64,000 nt of DNA, from positions 86,014-150,013 of the forward strand of contig RAPG01000013.1 in assembly GCA_005239165.1 (NCBI GenBank), written 5' to 3'. The translations under genes and the position numbers were made by a program. The notes under the pieces are model-generated. The model worked only from the letters and a program-made list of their open reading frames with translations. It was not told where the DNA came from and searched no databases. This DNA is from Allopusillimonas ginsengisoli. GTDB lineage: Bacteria > Pseudomonadota > Gammaproteobacteria > Burkholderiales > Burkholderiaceae_B. This document shows positions 7,938 to 17,257 of this stretch, piece by piece (within the stretch, counting starts at the first letter, position 1; every line of letters starts with the position of its first letter).

Positions 7938-9322
7938 ATGAGTGCTTATGTTCTGACCCGTTGGGAGCCCGAGAACACCTCGTTCTGGGAGAAAACCGGT
8001 TCGCGCGTTGCGCACCGGAATCTGCTGATTTCCATTCCGGCGCTAATGCTGGCATTCAGCATCTGGATGCTCTGGAGTGTGGTTGTTGTCAATCTGGACA
8101 GGGCCGGTTTCCGTTTTACGGAAAACCAATTGTTCTGGCTTACAGCGCTGCCCGCGCTGTCAGGCGCGACCCTGCGCATTTTCTACTCGTTTCTGGTGCC
8201 AATATTTGGCGGTCGTCGCTGGACGGCAATTTCAACTGGGCTGCTGCTCATCCCTGCGCTGGGCATAGGTTTTGCACTGCGTGACCCGTCAACCTCGTAC
8301 CCGACGCTGCTGATTCTGGCCCTGCTGTGCGGGCTTGGTGGCGGCAACTTCAGTTCGAGTATGGCCAACATCAGTTTTTTCTTTCCTAAAGAAAAAAGGG
8401 GCTGGCCACGGGCTTGAACGCTGGGGTGGGTAATCTGGGCGTTTCGCTGGCTCAGTTTCTGGTGCCTATTGTGATTTCGGTGGGTGTGTTTGGGGCGCTG
8501 GGCGGCAAGCCACAGTCGTATCTCGAAAGCGGTGCCGAAGCGCATATCTGGCTGCAGAACGCCGGCTTTATATGGGTGCCGGTGATTGTGGTGGCAACCA
8601 TTACCGCATGGTTCGGAATGAATGACATTGCCGAGGTGCGTGCATCATTTGCCGATCAGGCTGTTGTGTTCAAGCGCGCCCACAACTGGATCATGTGCTG
8701 GCTATACGTGGGCACGTTCGGGTCTTTCATCGGGTTCTCGGCCGGCTTCGCCATCTTGTCCAAAATTCTGTTCCCCGAAACTCATCCCATGTCGTACGCC
8801 TTTCTTGGACCTCTGGTCGGCTCGCTGACCAGGCCGCTGGGCGGATGGGTATCTGACAAAGTGGGTGGTGCCCGCGTCACGCTTTATACCTTCATGGGAA
8901 TGGCATTGGCCGTGGTCGCGTTGCTGTGGTTTATTCCGGCGCAAGGGCAGGCGGGCAACTTCAATGGCTTTCTGACGGTCTTCATCATTCTTTTCGCGCT
9001 ATCGGGCGTGGGCAATGGTTCGACCTTCCGGATGATTCCGATTATTTTTCTGACCGAGCGCATGCGGGATGTGGCTGGCAAAGATGAGGCAGCGCAGCGC
9101 GGCGCCAGGCTTGCCGCTGCAAAAGAATCGGCGGCAGTGCTTGGGTTCTCCGGGGCCATAGGTGCCTACGGCGGGTTTTTCATTCCGCGCAGCTTTGGTA
9201 CCTCAATCAGCATGACGGGCGATGTAACGGCAGCTCTGATTAGCTTCATCATCTTTTACCTGACTTGTGTGGCGATTACCTGGTGGTTTTATGCCCGTCG
9301 CAACGCGGCCATGCCCTGCTGA
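7938..9322 (+). pseudogene. narK2: NarK2 nitrate/nitrite transporter, frameshifted at an A6G4 run
   Basis: Second MFS nitrate/nitrite porter, of the NarK2 (antiporter-like) type, about 460 residues if joined. The first frame (7938-8417) ends NISFFFPKEKRGWPRA; the second resumes with the expected LNAGVGNLGVSLAQFLVP, the first nitrate signature. The second signature (AIGAYGGFFIPRSFG) is near the C-terminus. One additional base in G-AAAAAA-GGGG (8391-8401) gives the normal KEK(K/R)GLATGLNAG reading. Everything else is intact, so the lesion is recent or a base-calling error. As written, neither half would be functional. The break removes the substrate-signature helix from the first product. Confidence 0.85.
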
Positions 9323-9342
9323 TTGAGGAAGAAGGGGAGTGT

Positions 9343-9366
9343 GGCCTAGTTCGAAAGAACTAGGCC
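9343..9366 (+). terminator. perfect hairpin after narK2
   Basis: GGCCTAGTTC (9343-9352), GAAA tetraloop, GAACTAGGCC (9357-9366). A 10-bp perfect stem with a stable GNRA loop, 20 bases after the narK2 stop. No T-run follows, so it may protect or attenuate the upstream transcript rather than end it fully. Confidence 0.6.
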
Positions 9367-9410
9367 GTCAGGAACCGCAAGGCCTTGTCACCCCCTTCGT
9401 GAGAGGAATG

Positions 9411-9430
9411 GTTTCCGGCGGTCCGGAAAC
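9411..9430 (+). other. second hairpin in the narK2-narG gap
   Basis: GTTTCCGG (9411-9418), CGGT loop, CCGGAAAC (9423-9430). Perfect 8-bp stem about 60 bases upstream of the narG start. It could be a 3' processing barrier for narK mRNA, a leader structure of narG mRNA, or a protein site. No function can be assigned from sequence. Confidence 0.5.
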
Positions 9431-9491
9431 GTAAAGTAAGTGTATCGATCAATGTAGCGCCGCCACAGACTGGCGGACCCTGGAGATTTGT

Positions 9492-12400
9492 ATGAGTCAC
9501 TTTCTCGACCGACTGAATTTCATGTCGCGTGTTGCGTCCACGTTCTCGGACGGGCATGGGGAAGTCGTCAATGAAGACCGAACTTGGGAAAACGCCTATC
9601 GGGCGCGGTGGCAGCATGACAAAATCGTGCGCTCAACCCACGGTGTGAACTGCACTGGTTCCTGTTCATGGAAAATTTACGTCAAAAACGGTTTGATCAC
9701 CTGGGAGACCCAGCAAACCGATTACCCCCGAACCCGGCCTGATCTGCCCAACCACGAGCCGCGTGGATGCCCTCGGGGTGCCTCATACAGCTGGTATGTG
9801 TACTCGGCCCAACGCGTCAAATACCCCCTGATGCGGGGCCGCCTTATGGAAATGTGGCAAGAAGCCCGCAAGACCATGGACCCGATCACCGCATGGGAAT
9901 CCATCAGCCAGAACCCGGAGAAAGCGCGCCGCTATAAGTCGGTACGGGGCCTGGGTGGCTTTGTGCGGGCTGATTGGGACACGGCCACCGAAATTGTGGC
10001 GGCCGCCAATGCTTTCACTATTAAAAAATTCGGGCCAGACCGCATCGTTGGTTTTTCCCCGATCCCGGCCATGAGCATGATTAGCTATGCAGCGGGAGCC
10101 CGCTACCTGAGCCTGATCGGGGGCGCCTGCCTGAGTTTTTACGATTGGTATTGCGATCTGCCACCCGCCAGCCCACAGGTCTGGGGCGAGCAGACCGACG
10201 TGGCGGAGTCGGCCGACTGGTATAACTCGACTTATCTGCTGGTCTGGGGATCCAACGTACCGCAGACCCGCACGCCCGATGCTCACTTTTATACCGAGGT
10301 GCGCTACAAGGGCACCAAGACCGTGGCCATCTCCAGCGACTACGGCGAAATGGTCAAGTTTGGCGACATCTGGCTTGCACCCAAGCAAGGCACAGACGCG
10401 GCACTGGCGCTGGCCATGGGCCATGTGATTCTGTCCGAGTTTCACCGGCCTGGTAAATCAGATTACTTCCGTGATTACATCCGTCAGTACACCGACATGC
10501 CCATGCTGGTTATGTTGAAAGAGGCCAATGGTCGACTGGTGCCTGACCACTTCTTGCGTGCATCGCATCTGGCCGGCGACCTGGCACAAGGCAATAACCC
10601 CGACTGGAAGACGCTGCTTATTGATGAGCAAACTGGTGATCTTGTGGTGCCTAATGGCACCATAGGTTTGCGCTGGGGCGAAGGCGCCAAAGAGGGTGGC
10701 AGGCCAGGGCGCTGGAACCTCGAGTTGCGCGACTCTGTCTCCGACCGTGAAGTTGTTCCCCGCCTCAGCCTGCTGGAAACGCGTGATGAGGTGGCGGAAG
10801 TTGGCTTCCCGTATTTTGGTGGTGAGCACGAAGATGTGCTGATGCGCCATGTGCCCGCCCGGCGTGTCACGCTAGCCGATGGCAGCAGTGCGCTGGTGGC
10901 TACGGTATACGACCTGCAAATGGCCAGCTATGGCGTGGATTGCGGGCTGGGCGGCCCCAATGTTGCCAGCAGCTACGACGACGATGTGCCCTATACGCCT
11001 GCATGGCAAGAAAAGCACACCACGGTGCCTCGTCATCTTGTTATTCAGGTAGCACGCGAGTTTGCACAAAACGCCCATGACACACAGGGCAAGTCCATGG
11101 TTATTGTGGGTGCGGGTCTAAACCACTGGTACCACATGGACATGGCCTATCGCGGCATTATCAATATGCTGGTTATGTGTGGCTGCGTCGGCAAGAGTGG
11201 CGGTGGCTGGGCGCACTATGTGGGGCAAGAAAAACTGCGGCCCCAGTTTGGCTGGGCGCCTCTGGCGTTCGCGCTTGACTGGACTCGGCCGCCGCGCCAG
11301 ATGAACGGTACATCGTTTTTCTATGCCCATACCGGGCAATGGCGTCATGAGCAGCTGGCGGTAGATGAAATACTTTCGCCTACGGCTGAACGGTCTGCCT
11401 TCGACGGCATGAGCATGATAGACCTGAACGCCAAGTCTGAGCGCATGGGCTGGTTGCCTTCGTGTCCGCAGCTGCAGACCAATCCGCTTGATGTGGTGGC
11501 ACAGGCTGAAGCTGAGGGTATTGATCCGGTGGAATACACCGCACGCAACCTGAAAAACGGTTCGTTAAGCATGAGTTGCGACGACCCCGACAACCCAGCC
11601 AATTATCCGCGCAATATGTTTGTGTGGCGCTCTAACCTCTTGGGCTCCAGCGGCAAGGGCCATGAGTACATGCTGAAGTACTTGCTGGGCACGCAAAACG
11701 CCGTGTTCAGCCAGGAAAAAGACGGCATTAGGCCTTCGGAGGTGCTCTACCGCGATGAGGATGCCGACGGCAAGCTTGACCTGCTGACTGTGCTTGATTT
11801 TCGTATGAGTACCACGTGCCTGTACGGCGACATCGTGTTGCCGACGGCCACTTGGTACGAAAAAGATGACCTCAACACCTCTGACATGCATCCCTTTATT
11901 CATCCGCTCAGCGAGGCGGTTCAGCCCTTGTGGGAGAGCAAGAGCGACTGGGAAATCTACAAGCTGATCGCGAAAAAATTCAGCGAAATTGGCGGCGAGT
12001 ACCTGGGTGTGAAGAAAGACATCGTGCTGACACCGCTCATGCACGATACCCCCGGCGAGCTGGGTCAGGCTTTTGCACCACAAGACTGGAAGCATGGCGA
12101 TTGCGACCTGATACCGGGCAAGACAGCTCCTGCCATGACCGTGGTTGAGCGCGATTATCGTGATATTTATCGCAAGTTCACCTCCATAGGGCCTCTGCTC
12201 GACAAGCTGGGCAATGGCGGCAAGGGTATTAACTGGAATACCGAACATGAAGTCCGCGAGTTGGGCGCGTTAAACCACGTGGTGCGTGAAGAAGGCGTGA
12301 GCAAAGGGCGGCCCATCCTGGACACAGCCATCGATGCGGCAGAAATGATTCTGACGCTGGCACCAGAAACCAATGGCCATGTGTCGGTCAAGGCCTGGGA

Positions 12401-13223
12401 AGCGCTTGGCAAGATTACCGGACGCGAACACGTGCATTTGGCCAAGGGCCGGGAACACGACAAAATCCGTTTCCGCGATATCCAGGCGCAACCACGCAAG
12501 ATTATTTCTGCGCCGACCTGGTCGGGTGTGGAAAGCGAAGAAGTCAGCTACAACGCCGGTTACACCAATGTGCATGAGCTGATTCCATGGCGCACGCTGA
12601 CCGGCCGCCAGCAGCTGTATCAGGATCATCGCTGGATGCTGGACTTTGGCGAGGGCTTCTGCGTGTATAGGCCGGCGGTTGACACCAAAACCATCGAGCC
12701 CATGCGCCGCTATTCCAACGGGCAGCCCGAGCTGGTGCTCAACTGGCTGACGCCGCATCAAAAATGGGGCATTCATAGTACCTACTCTGACAACCTGCGC
12801 ATGTTGACGCTCAGTCGCGGCGGCCCGCATGTATGGATATCTGAAACAGAGGCCAAACAGGCCGGCCTGGTAGACAACGACTGGGTAGAGGTTTTCAACG
12901 TTAACGGTGTGGTCACTGCCCGGCTGGTCGTCAGCCAGCGTGTGCCTATCGGTGTGTGCCTGATGTATCACGCGCAGGAAAAAATCGTGAACGTACCGGG
13001 TGCACAGCTAAGCGGCAAACGTGGTGGCATCCACAACTCGGTTACGCGTGCCGTGCTCAAACCTACGCACATGATTGGTGGTTATGCCCAGCAAGCCTAT
13101 GGCTTCAATTACTACGGCACCGTAGGCAGCAACCGTGACGAGTTTGTGGTGTTGCGCAAACTGGCCAAGGTTGATTGGCTCGAAGGGGCACTTGATGAAT
13201 CAAACAATGAAGGAGCCCGATAA
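9492..13223 (+). CDS. narG: respiratory nitrate reductase alpha subunit
   Basis: 1243-residue catalytic subunit of the membrane-bound nitrate reductase; it holds the Mo-bisMGD cofactor and the FS0 [4Fe-4S] cluster and reduces nitrate to nitrite on the cytoplasmic face. FS0 ligands H50, C54 and C58 (HGVNCTGSC) fall at the same positions as in E. coli NarG. The conserved block SFYDWYCDLPPASPQVWGEQ near residue 220 contains the Mo-coordinating Asp. The N-terminal RR-like remnant motif of NarG is not needed for export here. Length is normal and the frame intact. Its stop shares one base with the narH start (TAATG), indicating coupling. First gene of the structural operon, preceded by two hairpins. 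Confidence 0.97.
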   Translation: MSHFLDRLNFMSRVASTFSDGHGEVVNEDRTWENAYRARWQHDKIVRSTHGVNCTGSCSWKIYVKNGLITWETQQTDYPRTRPDLPNHEPRGCPRGASYSWYVYSAQRVKYPLMRGRLMEMWQEARKTMDPITAWESISQNPEKARRYKSVRGLGGFVRADWDTATEIVAAANAFTIKKFGPDRIVGFSPIPAMSMISYAAGARYLSLIGGACLSFYDWYCDLPPASPQVWGEQTDVAESADWYNSTYLLVWGSNVPQTRTPDAHFYTEVRYKGTKTVAISSDYGEMVKFGDIWLAPKQGTDAALALAMGHVILSEFHRPGKSDYFRDYIRQYTDMPMLVMLKEANGRLVPDHFLRASHLAGDLAQGNNPDWKTLLIDEQTGDLVVPNGTIGLRWGEGAKEGGRPGRWNLELRDSVSDREVVPRLSLLETRDEVAEVGFPYFGGEHEDVLMRHVPARRVTLADGSSALVATVYDLQMASYGVDCGLGGPNVASSYDDDVPYTPAWQEKHTTVPRHLVIQVAREFAQNAHDTQGKSMVIVGAGLNHWYHMDMAYRGIINMLVMCGCVGKSGGGWAHYVGQEKLRPQFGWAPLAFALDWTRPPRQMNGTSFFYAHTGQWRHEQLAVDEILSPTAERSAFDGMSMIDLNAKSERMGWLPSCPQLQTNPLDVVAQAEAEGIDPVEYTARNLKNGSLSMSCDDPDNPANYPRNMFVWRSNLLGSSGKGHEYMLKYLLGTQNAVFSQEKDGIRPSEVLYRDEDADGKLDLLTVLDFRMSTTCLYGDIVLPTATWYEKDDLNTSDMHPFIHPLSEAVQPLWESKSDWEIYKLIAKKFSEIGGEYLGVKKDIVLTPLMHDTPGELGQAFAPQDWKHGDCDLIPGKTAPAMTVVERDYRDIYRKFTSIGPLLDKLGNGGKGINWNTEHEVRELGALNHVVREEGVSKGRPILDTAIDAAEMILTLAPETNGHVSVKAWEALGKITGREHVHLAKGREHDKIRFRDIQAQPRKIISAPTWSGVESEEVSYNAGYTNVHELIPWRTLTGRQQLYQDHRWMLDFGEGFCVYRPAVDTKTIEPMRRYSNGQPELVLNWLTPHQKWGIHSTYSDNLRMLTLSRGGPHVWISETEAKQAGLVDNDWVEVFNVNGVVTARLVVSQRVPIGVCLMYHAQEKIVNVPGAQLSGKRGGIHNSVTRAVLKPTHMIGGYAQQAYGFNYYGTVGSNRDEFVVLRKLAKVDWLEGALDESNNEGAR

Positions 13224-14830
13224 TGAAAATCCGTGCGCAAGTGGGCATGGTGCTCAATCTGGACAAATGCATCGGGTGTCACACCTGTTCCGTAACTTGC
13301 AAGAACGTCTGGACCAGTCGAGATGGCGTCGAGTACGCCTGGTTTAATAACGTAGAAACCAAGCCTGGGGTGGGTTACCCCAAAGAGTGGGAAAACCAGA
13401 CCAAGTGGAAGGGTGGTTGGGTGCGCACCAAGTCGGGCAAGCTGCAGCCACGCCAGGGCAGCAAGCTGCGCATACTGGCCAACCTGTTTTCCAACCCCAA
13501 CCTGCCGCAGGTTGACGATTACTACGAACCGTTTACCTTCGATTACGAGCACTTGCAAAACGCGCCGCTCAGCGAAACGCCGCCCACGGCCCGTCCTGTT
13601 TCGTTGCTGACGGGCAAGAAGATGGAAAAAATCGTCTGGGGCCCAAACTGGGAAGACGACCTGGGCGGCGAATTCAGTGCGCGCAGCAAGGATGCCTTGT
13701 TTGAAAACGTGCAAAAGGAGATGTACTCGACCTTTGAGAACACCTTCATGATGTATCTGCCCCGGCTGTGCGAGCATTGCCTTAACCCCACCTGTGTGGC
13801 CAGTTGTCCCTCGGGTTCCATCTACAAGCGTGAAGACGATGGCATTGTGCTGGTTGACCAGGACAAATGCCGTGGCTGGCGCATGTGTATTTCGGGTTGC
13901 CCGTACAAAAAGGTGTACTACAACTGGGAAAGCGGTAAGGCTGAAAAATGCACGTTCTGCTACCCCCGCATTGAGGCGGGCGAACCCACCGTATGCTCGG
14001 AAACCTGTGTAGGCCGTATTCGCTATCTGGGTGTGCTGCTGTACGACGCCGACAAAATCGCAGAGGCTGCCGCCACACCTGACGAGCAAGATCTGTACGA
14101 AGAGCAGCTTAAGGTGTTTCTTGACCCCCATGACCCTGAAGTCATTGCCGAGGCCAGGCGCCAAGGCATTCCCGAAACCTGGCTGGAAGCGGCACGCAGG
14201 TCGCCGGTTTACAAAATGGCCTGCGAATGGAAGGTAGCCTTTCCGCTGCACCCTGAATATCGCACCTTGCCCATGGTCTGGTATATACCGCCGCTGTCGC
14301 CCATACAGTCTGCCGCCGAGGCCGGGCGCATGCCGCATGCAACCTTTGGCAAGAACGGCGTTATTCCAGACGTCGACAGCCTGCGCATACCCGTGCGCTA
14401 TCTGGCCAACCTGCTGACTGCTGGCAAAGAAGCGCCCATATTGCTTGCGCTTAAACGCATGCTGGCCATGCGCGCCTATATGCGGTCTAAGTCGGTGCAT
14501 GGTGAACAAGACCTGGAAGTGCTTGATCTGGTTGGCCTGGATGCCGCCACTGTCGAAGACATGTACCAGATCATGGCCATTGCCAATTACGAAGACCGCT
14601 TTGTGATCCCGACCAGCCACAAAGCCACGGTTGAGGACAGCTTTAGCGAAAAAGGCAGTTGCGGCTTTACGTTTGGCAACGGTTGTTCGGACGGAGCGTC
14701 ATCGCCAGGTTTGTTTGGCAGACCTCGCGCCAAGGCAGGGGGCGAAGGCGCCTTTGTAGAGAAAAGACGTAGCCGTGCACCCACAGTGGTGCCGCGCAAG
14801 CCCACAAAGCCGGCGTTTGCCGGTAACTAG
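13223..14830 (+). CDS. narH: respiratory nitrate reductase beta (iron-sulfur) subunit
   Basis: 535 residues, electron-transfer subunit linking NarI haems to NarG. Four cluster-binding Cys groups are visible: C16-x2-C19-x2-C22-x3-C26 (CIGCHTCSVTC); CEHCLNPTCVASCP; CRGWRMCISGCP, where Trp replaces a Cys and marks the [3Fe-4S] cluster as in E. coli; and CTFCYPRIEAGEPTVCSETC. The C-terminal tail (after about residue 470) is long and basic, with a typical EKGSCGFTFGNGCS stretch. The start overlaps the narG stop. narJ follows after 11 bases. No anomaly. Confidence 0.97.
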   Translation: MKIRAQVGMVLNLDKCIGCHTCSVTCKNVWTSRDGVEYAWFNNVETKPGVGYPKEWENQTKWKGGWVRTKSGKLQPRQGSKLRILANLFSNPNLPQVDDYYEPFTFDYEHLQNAPLSETPPTARPVSLLTGKKMEKIVWGPNWEDDLGGEFSARSKDALFENVQKEMYSTFENTFMMYLPRLCEHCLNPTCVASCPSGSIYKREDDGIVLVDQDKCRGWRMCISGCPYKKVYYNWESGKAEKCTFCYPRIEAGEPTVCSETCVGRIRYLGVLLYDADKIAEAAATPDEQDLYEEQLKVFLDPHDPEVIAEARRQGIPETWLEAARRSPVYKMACEWKVAFPLHPEYRTLPMVWYIPPLSPIQSAAEAGRMPHATFGKNGVIPDVDSLRIPVRYLANLLTAGKEAPILLALKRMLAMRAYMRSKSVHGEQDLEVLDLVGLDAATVEDMYQIMAIANYEDRFVIPTSHKATVEDSFSEKGSCGFTFGNGCSDGASSPGLFGRPRAKAGGEGAFVEKRRSRAPTVVPRKPTKPAFAGN

Positions 14831-14841
14831 ACAGGAAGCTG

Positions 14842-15486
14842 ATGATGCGACTTTATAAAATCCTTTCCGTCTTGCTGAATTACCCGCAACAAGAATTGCG
14901 AGATGCCTTGCCTGAAATCCAGACTGTTCTGCAGGCATGGCCCAAGGCACACGAGACACTGCAACCTTTGCTTGCCTACCTGTCGGAAGACACGCTGATC
15001 AAGGTTCAGGAAAACTATGTGGCCACGTTTGACCGCACACCATCGCACTCACTGCATTTGTTTGAGCACGTGCATGGTGAAAGCCGTGACCGCGGACAGG
15101 CCATGGTCGATTTGCTGCAAGAATACCGCAAGCATGGCTATGATCTGGCCAGCGCCGAGCTGCCAGACCATGTGCCGGTGTTTCTGGAGTTCCTCAGTGA
15201 GGTTCCCGCAGAAACCGCAGAGCATTTGCTGGACGAAGCCATACACGTGCTGGCTGCCATAGGCGACCGCCTTACACGCAAAGAAAGCCCGTATGGCACG
15301 ATATTTTCAGTGCTGCGCAGCCTGACGATGGTTGAACCTTTGCCTCAGATCGAGCCGCCCGTGCGGGACATGGATGAGGCCATGGAAACCTTTGGTGTGG
15401 GGGCTGATGGCGTCGAACCTTTATTACGGCCTTCCATGCAACAAGAAAAAACGGTGCGCTTTTACCCGCGCAGCGAGATTCATTGA
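14842..15486 (+). CDS. narJ: nitrate reductase molybdenum cofactor assembly chaperone
   Basis: 214 residues of the TorD/DmsD/NarJ helical chaperone family; it binds apo-NarG and times cofactor insertion and membrane attachment but is not part of the mature enzyme. Recognised by position between narH and narI and by YKILSVLLNYPQQELRDALP at the N-terminus and RTPSHSLHLFEHVHGESRDR, the family's conserved core, near 60-80. Two adjacent ATG codons (14842, 14845) follow CAGGAAG; the first is taken. Confidence 0.95.
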   Translation: MMRLYKILSVLLNYPQQELRDALPEIQTVLQAWPKAHETLQPLLAYLSEDTLIKVQENYVATFDRTPSHSLHLFEHVHGESRDRGQAMVDLLQEYRKHGYDLASAELPDHVPVFLEFLSEVPAETAEHLLDEAIHVLAAIGDRLTRKESPYGTIFSVLRSLTMVEPLPQIEPPVRDMDEAMETFGVGADGVEPLLRPSMQQEKTVRFYPRSEIH

Positions 15487-15504
15487 TTATTCGGGAGCAT
15501 CAGC

Positions 15505-16197
15505 ATGAACACCGTGCATCAATTCTTGTTCGGCATATATCCCTACATCGCGCTGGCTATCTTTTTGCTGGGCAGCTTCATACGCTTTGAGCGCGAGCAG
15601 TACACCTGGAAGAGCGACAGTTCGCAGTTGCTGCATCAGGGCAATCTGCGATTGGGAAATATTCTTTTTCACGTAGGCATTATTGGCCTGTTCTTCGGCC
15701 ATCTTGTAGGCCTGCTCACGCCCGTCATCGTCTGGGACACGCTTGGCCTGTCTCATACCGCCAAGCAGATATTTGCCATGGCGGCCGGTGGTGTTCTGGG
15801 TGTCATGTGCCTGATCGGTCTGGTAATACTGCTGCATCGCCGGCTTACCGACCCGCGCATAGCAGCCGTAACTCGCACGGGCGATAAGGTGTTGCTGGCC
15901 TGGCTGCTGCTAACCCTGTTGCTGGGTCTGAGCACGCTGTTTGTGTCGGCAGGCCATCTCGATGGCCACATGATGGTGCAGTTGATGAACTGGGCACAGC
16001 ATATCGTCACCTTCCGTGGTGATGCGGCCGGCTACATTGCTGACGCCCCAATGCTGTTCAAGGCCCACCTTTTCATGGGCATGACGCTGTTCGTGATCTT
16101 TCCCTTCACGCGGCTGGTTCATGTGTGGAGCGGTTTCGCCTCGGTGTTTTATCTGGGCCGCGCATGGCAGCTGGTTCGCCCGCGTGTCCGTTCCTGA
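15505..16197 (+). CDS. narI: respiratory nitrate reductase gamma (cytochrome b) subunit
   Basis: 230-residue membrane subunit with five predicted helices; it oxidises quinol at the periplasmic side and passes electrons through two b haems to NarH. Haem-ligand candidates H56 and H66 (LFHVGIIGLFFGHLVG) match E. coli numbering, and the second pair is in FKAHLFMGMTL and RLVHVWSG. The ATG is preceded by GGGAG. Followed 19 bases later by the isomerase gene, so probably cotranscribed with it. Confidence 0.96.
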   Translation: MNTVHQFLFGIYPYIALAIFLLGSFIRFEREQYTWKSDSSQLLHQGNLRLGNILFHVGIIGLFFGHLVGLLTPVIVWDTLGLSHTAKQIFAMAAGGVLGVMCLIGLVILLHRRLTDPRIAAVTRTGDKVLLAWLLLTLLLGLSTLFVSAGHLDGHMMVQLMNWAQHIVTFRGDAAGYIADAPMLFKAHLFMGMTLFVIFPFTRLVHVWSGFASVFYLGRAWQLVRPRVRS

Positions 16198-16216
16198 ACC
16201 CCTACGGAGCTAGATC

Positions 16217-16963
16217 ATGACAGTTACTGTAAATGGCGTGGAAGTTACCGATGCCGACATGGAGGTCGAGCTGCCTTTCCATGAAGAGGCTGGCAACCCG
16301 GTTGATGAAGCCATGATCACCCTGGTGCTCAAACGCGTGCTGCTCGACGAAGCCGCCAGGCTGGGAATAAGCGGAGGCAGTGATGAAGCCGTCATTGACG
16401 CTCTGCTGGAACGCGAGGTACAGGTGCCCGAGGCCGACGAGACCACCTGCCGGCGTTATTACGACAGCAATCCAGACCGGTTTACGGTCGGTGAACTGGT
16501 AGAGGCCGATCACATTCTGTTCCAGGTCACGCCGGGTGTAAGTCTTGATGCCTTGCGCGAGCGGGCGCAGGCGGCGCTAAATACGGTTCTTGCCGACGCC
16601 TCCTGCTTTGGCGACATTGCAAAAACACTTTCCAATTGCCCTTCCGGAGCACTGGGTGGCAACCTGGGCCAATTAGGCCGGGGTGACACCGTGCCTGAGT
16701 TCGAGCGCATTGTGTTCGGGTTGAAGGAGGGCGAGGTGCTGTCGCGGTTGCTTGAAACCCGGTTTGGCTTGCATGTCGTGCGTGTGCGCCGGCATGTGGC
16801 CGGGCGTTTGCGCGATTATGGCGATGTGCGCGACGACATCGCCGCTGTACTTGCCGCGGCAAGCCGTGATACTGCCTGGCGACAGTACGCCTCGTATCTG
16901 GCCGGGCAGGCCGACATTCACGGGTATGAACTGGAAGGTGCCGATAGCCCCTTACTGCAATAA
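16217..16963 (+). CDS. parvulin-type peptidylprolyl isomerase of the nar operon
   Basis: 248 residues. The C-terminal half is a PpiC rotamase domain (VEADHILFQVTPG, then NCPSGALGGNLGQLGRGDTV and VFGLKEGEVLSRLLETRFGL), and the N-terminal half is a helical chaperone-like region, the architecture of NifM. No signal peptide is seen, so it should be cytoplasmic, where NarGHJ is assembled. CGGAG precedes ATG 16217, and it sits 19 bases after narI. A parvulin gene at this place recurs in nar operons of beta- and gamma-proteobacteria. The inferred job is proline isomerisation during maturation of a nitrate reductase subunit. Confidence 0.9.
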   Translation: MTVTVNGVEVTDADMEVELPFHEEAGNPVDEAMITLVLKRVLLDEAARLGISGGSDEAVIDALLEREVQVPEADETTCRRYYDSNPDRFTVGELVEADHILFQVTPGVSLDALRERAQAALNTVLADASCFGDIAKTLSNCPSGALGGNLGQLGRGDTVPEFERIVFGLKEGEVLSRLLETRFGLHVVRVRRHVAGRLRDYGDVRDDIAAVLAAASRDTAWRQYASYLAGQADIHGYELEGADSPLLQ

Positions 16964-17031
16964 CAATCAGTAATGCACGGTCTTGAGCGGATTGTCGGTA
17001 GCTCCCGGAGTTTTCAACAAGCGTTCGCTAA

Positions 17032-17055
17032 GAGGCTGCCTGGCTGTGCAGCCTC
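17032..17055 (+). terminator. hairpin in the PPIase-narX gap
   Basis: GAGGCTGC (17032-17039), 8-base loop, GCAGCCTC (17048-17055): a perfect 8-bp stem in the 294-base gap between the isomerase gene and narX. No T-run follows. It may end the structural operon partially before the regulatory genes. I see no gene in the rest of this gap. Confidence 0.45.
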
Positions 17056-17257
17056 GTTAAAAGCAGAAACCAGGCACGCGGCTGATGGCCTGTTTGTGCT
17101 GCTCGAAGCGAGGCTGCTGCAGTTGGGAATTCGTTGCATGCAAATGCAAGAGCGCCTGCGATGTACCCGCTGATTTCGTCGCAGACAAGGGTGCAGGGTG
17201 CTGAAGTTCAAAACTGTATACTTGCTTAGCCCGTCACTCTTGCCGGAGGCCACAGGC

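Noticed and set aside
13112..14620. 502-residue open frame on the minus strand opposite narH
   Set aside because: Entirely antisense to a gene with complete cluster motifs; composition is the mirror of narH codon use and no family is recognisable.
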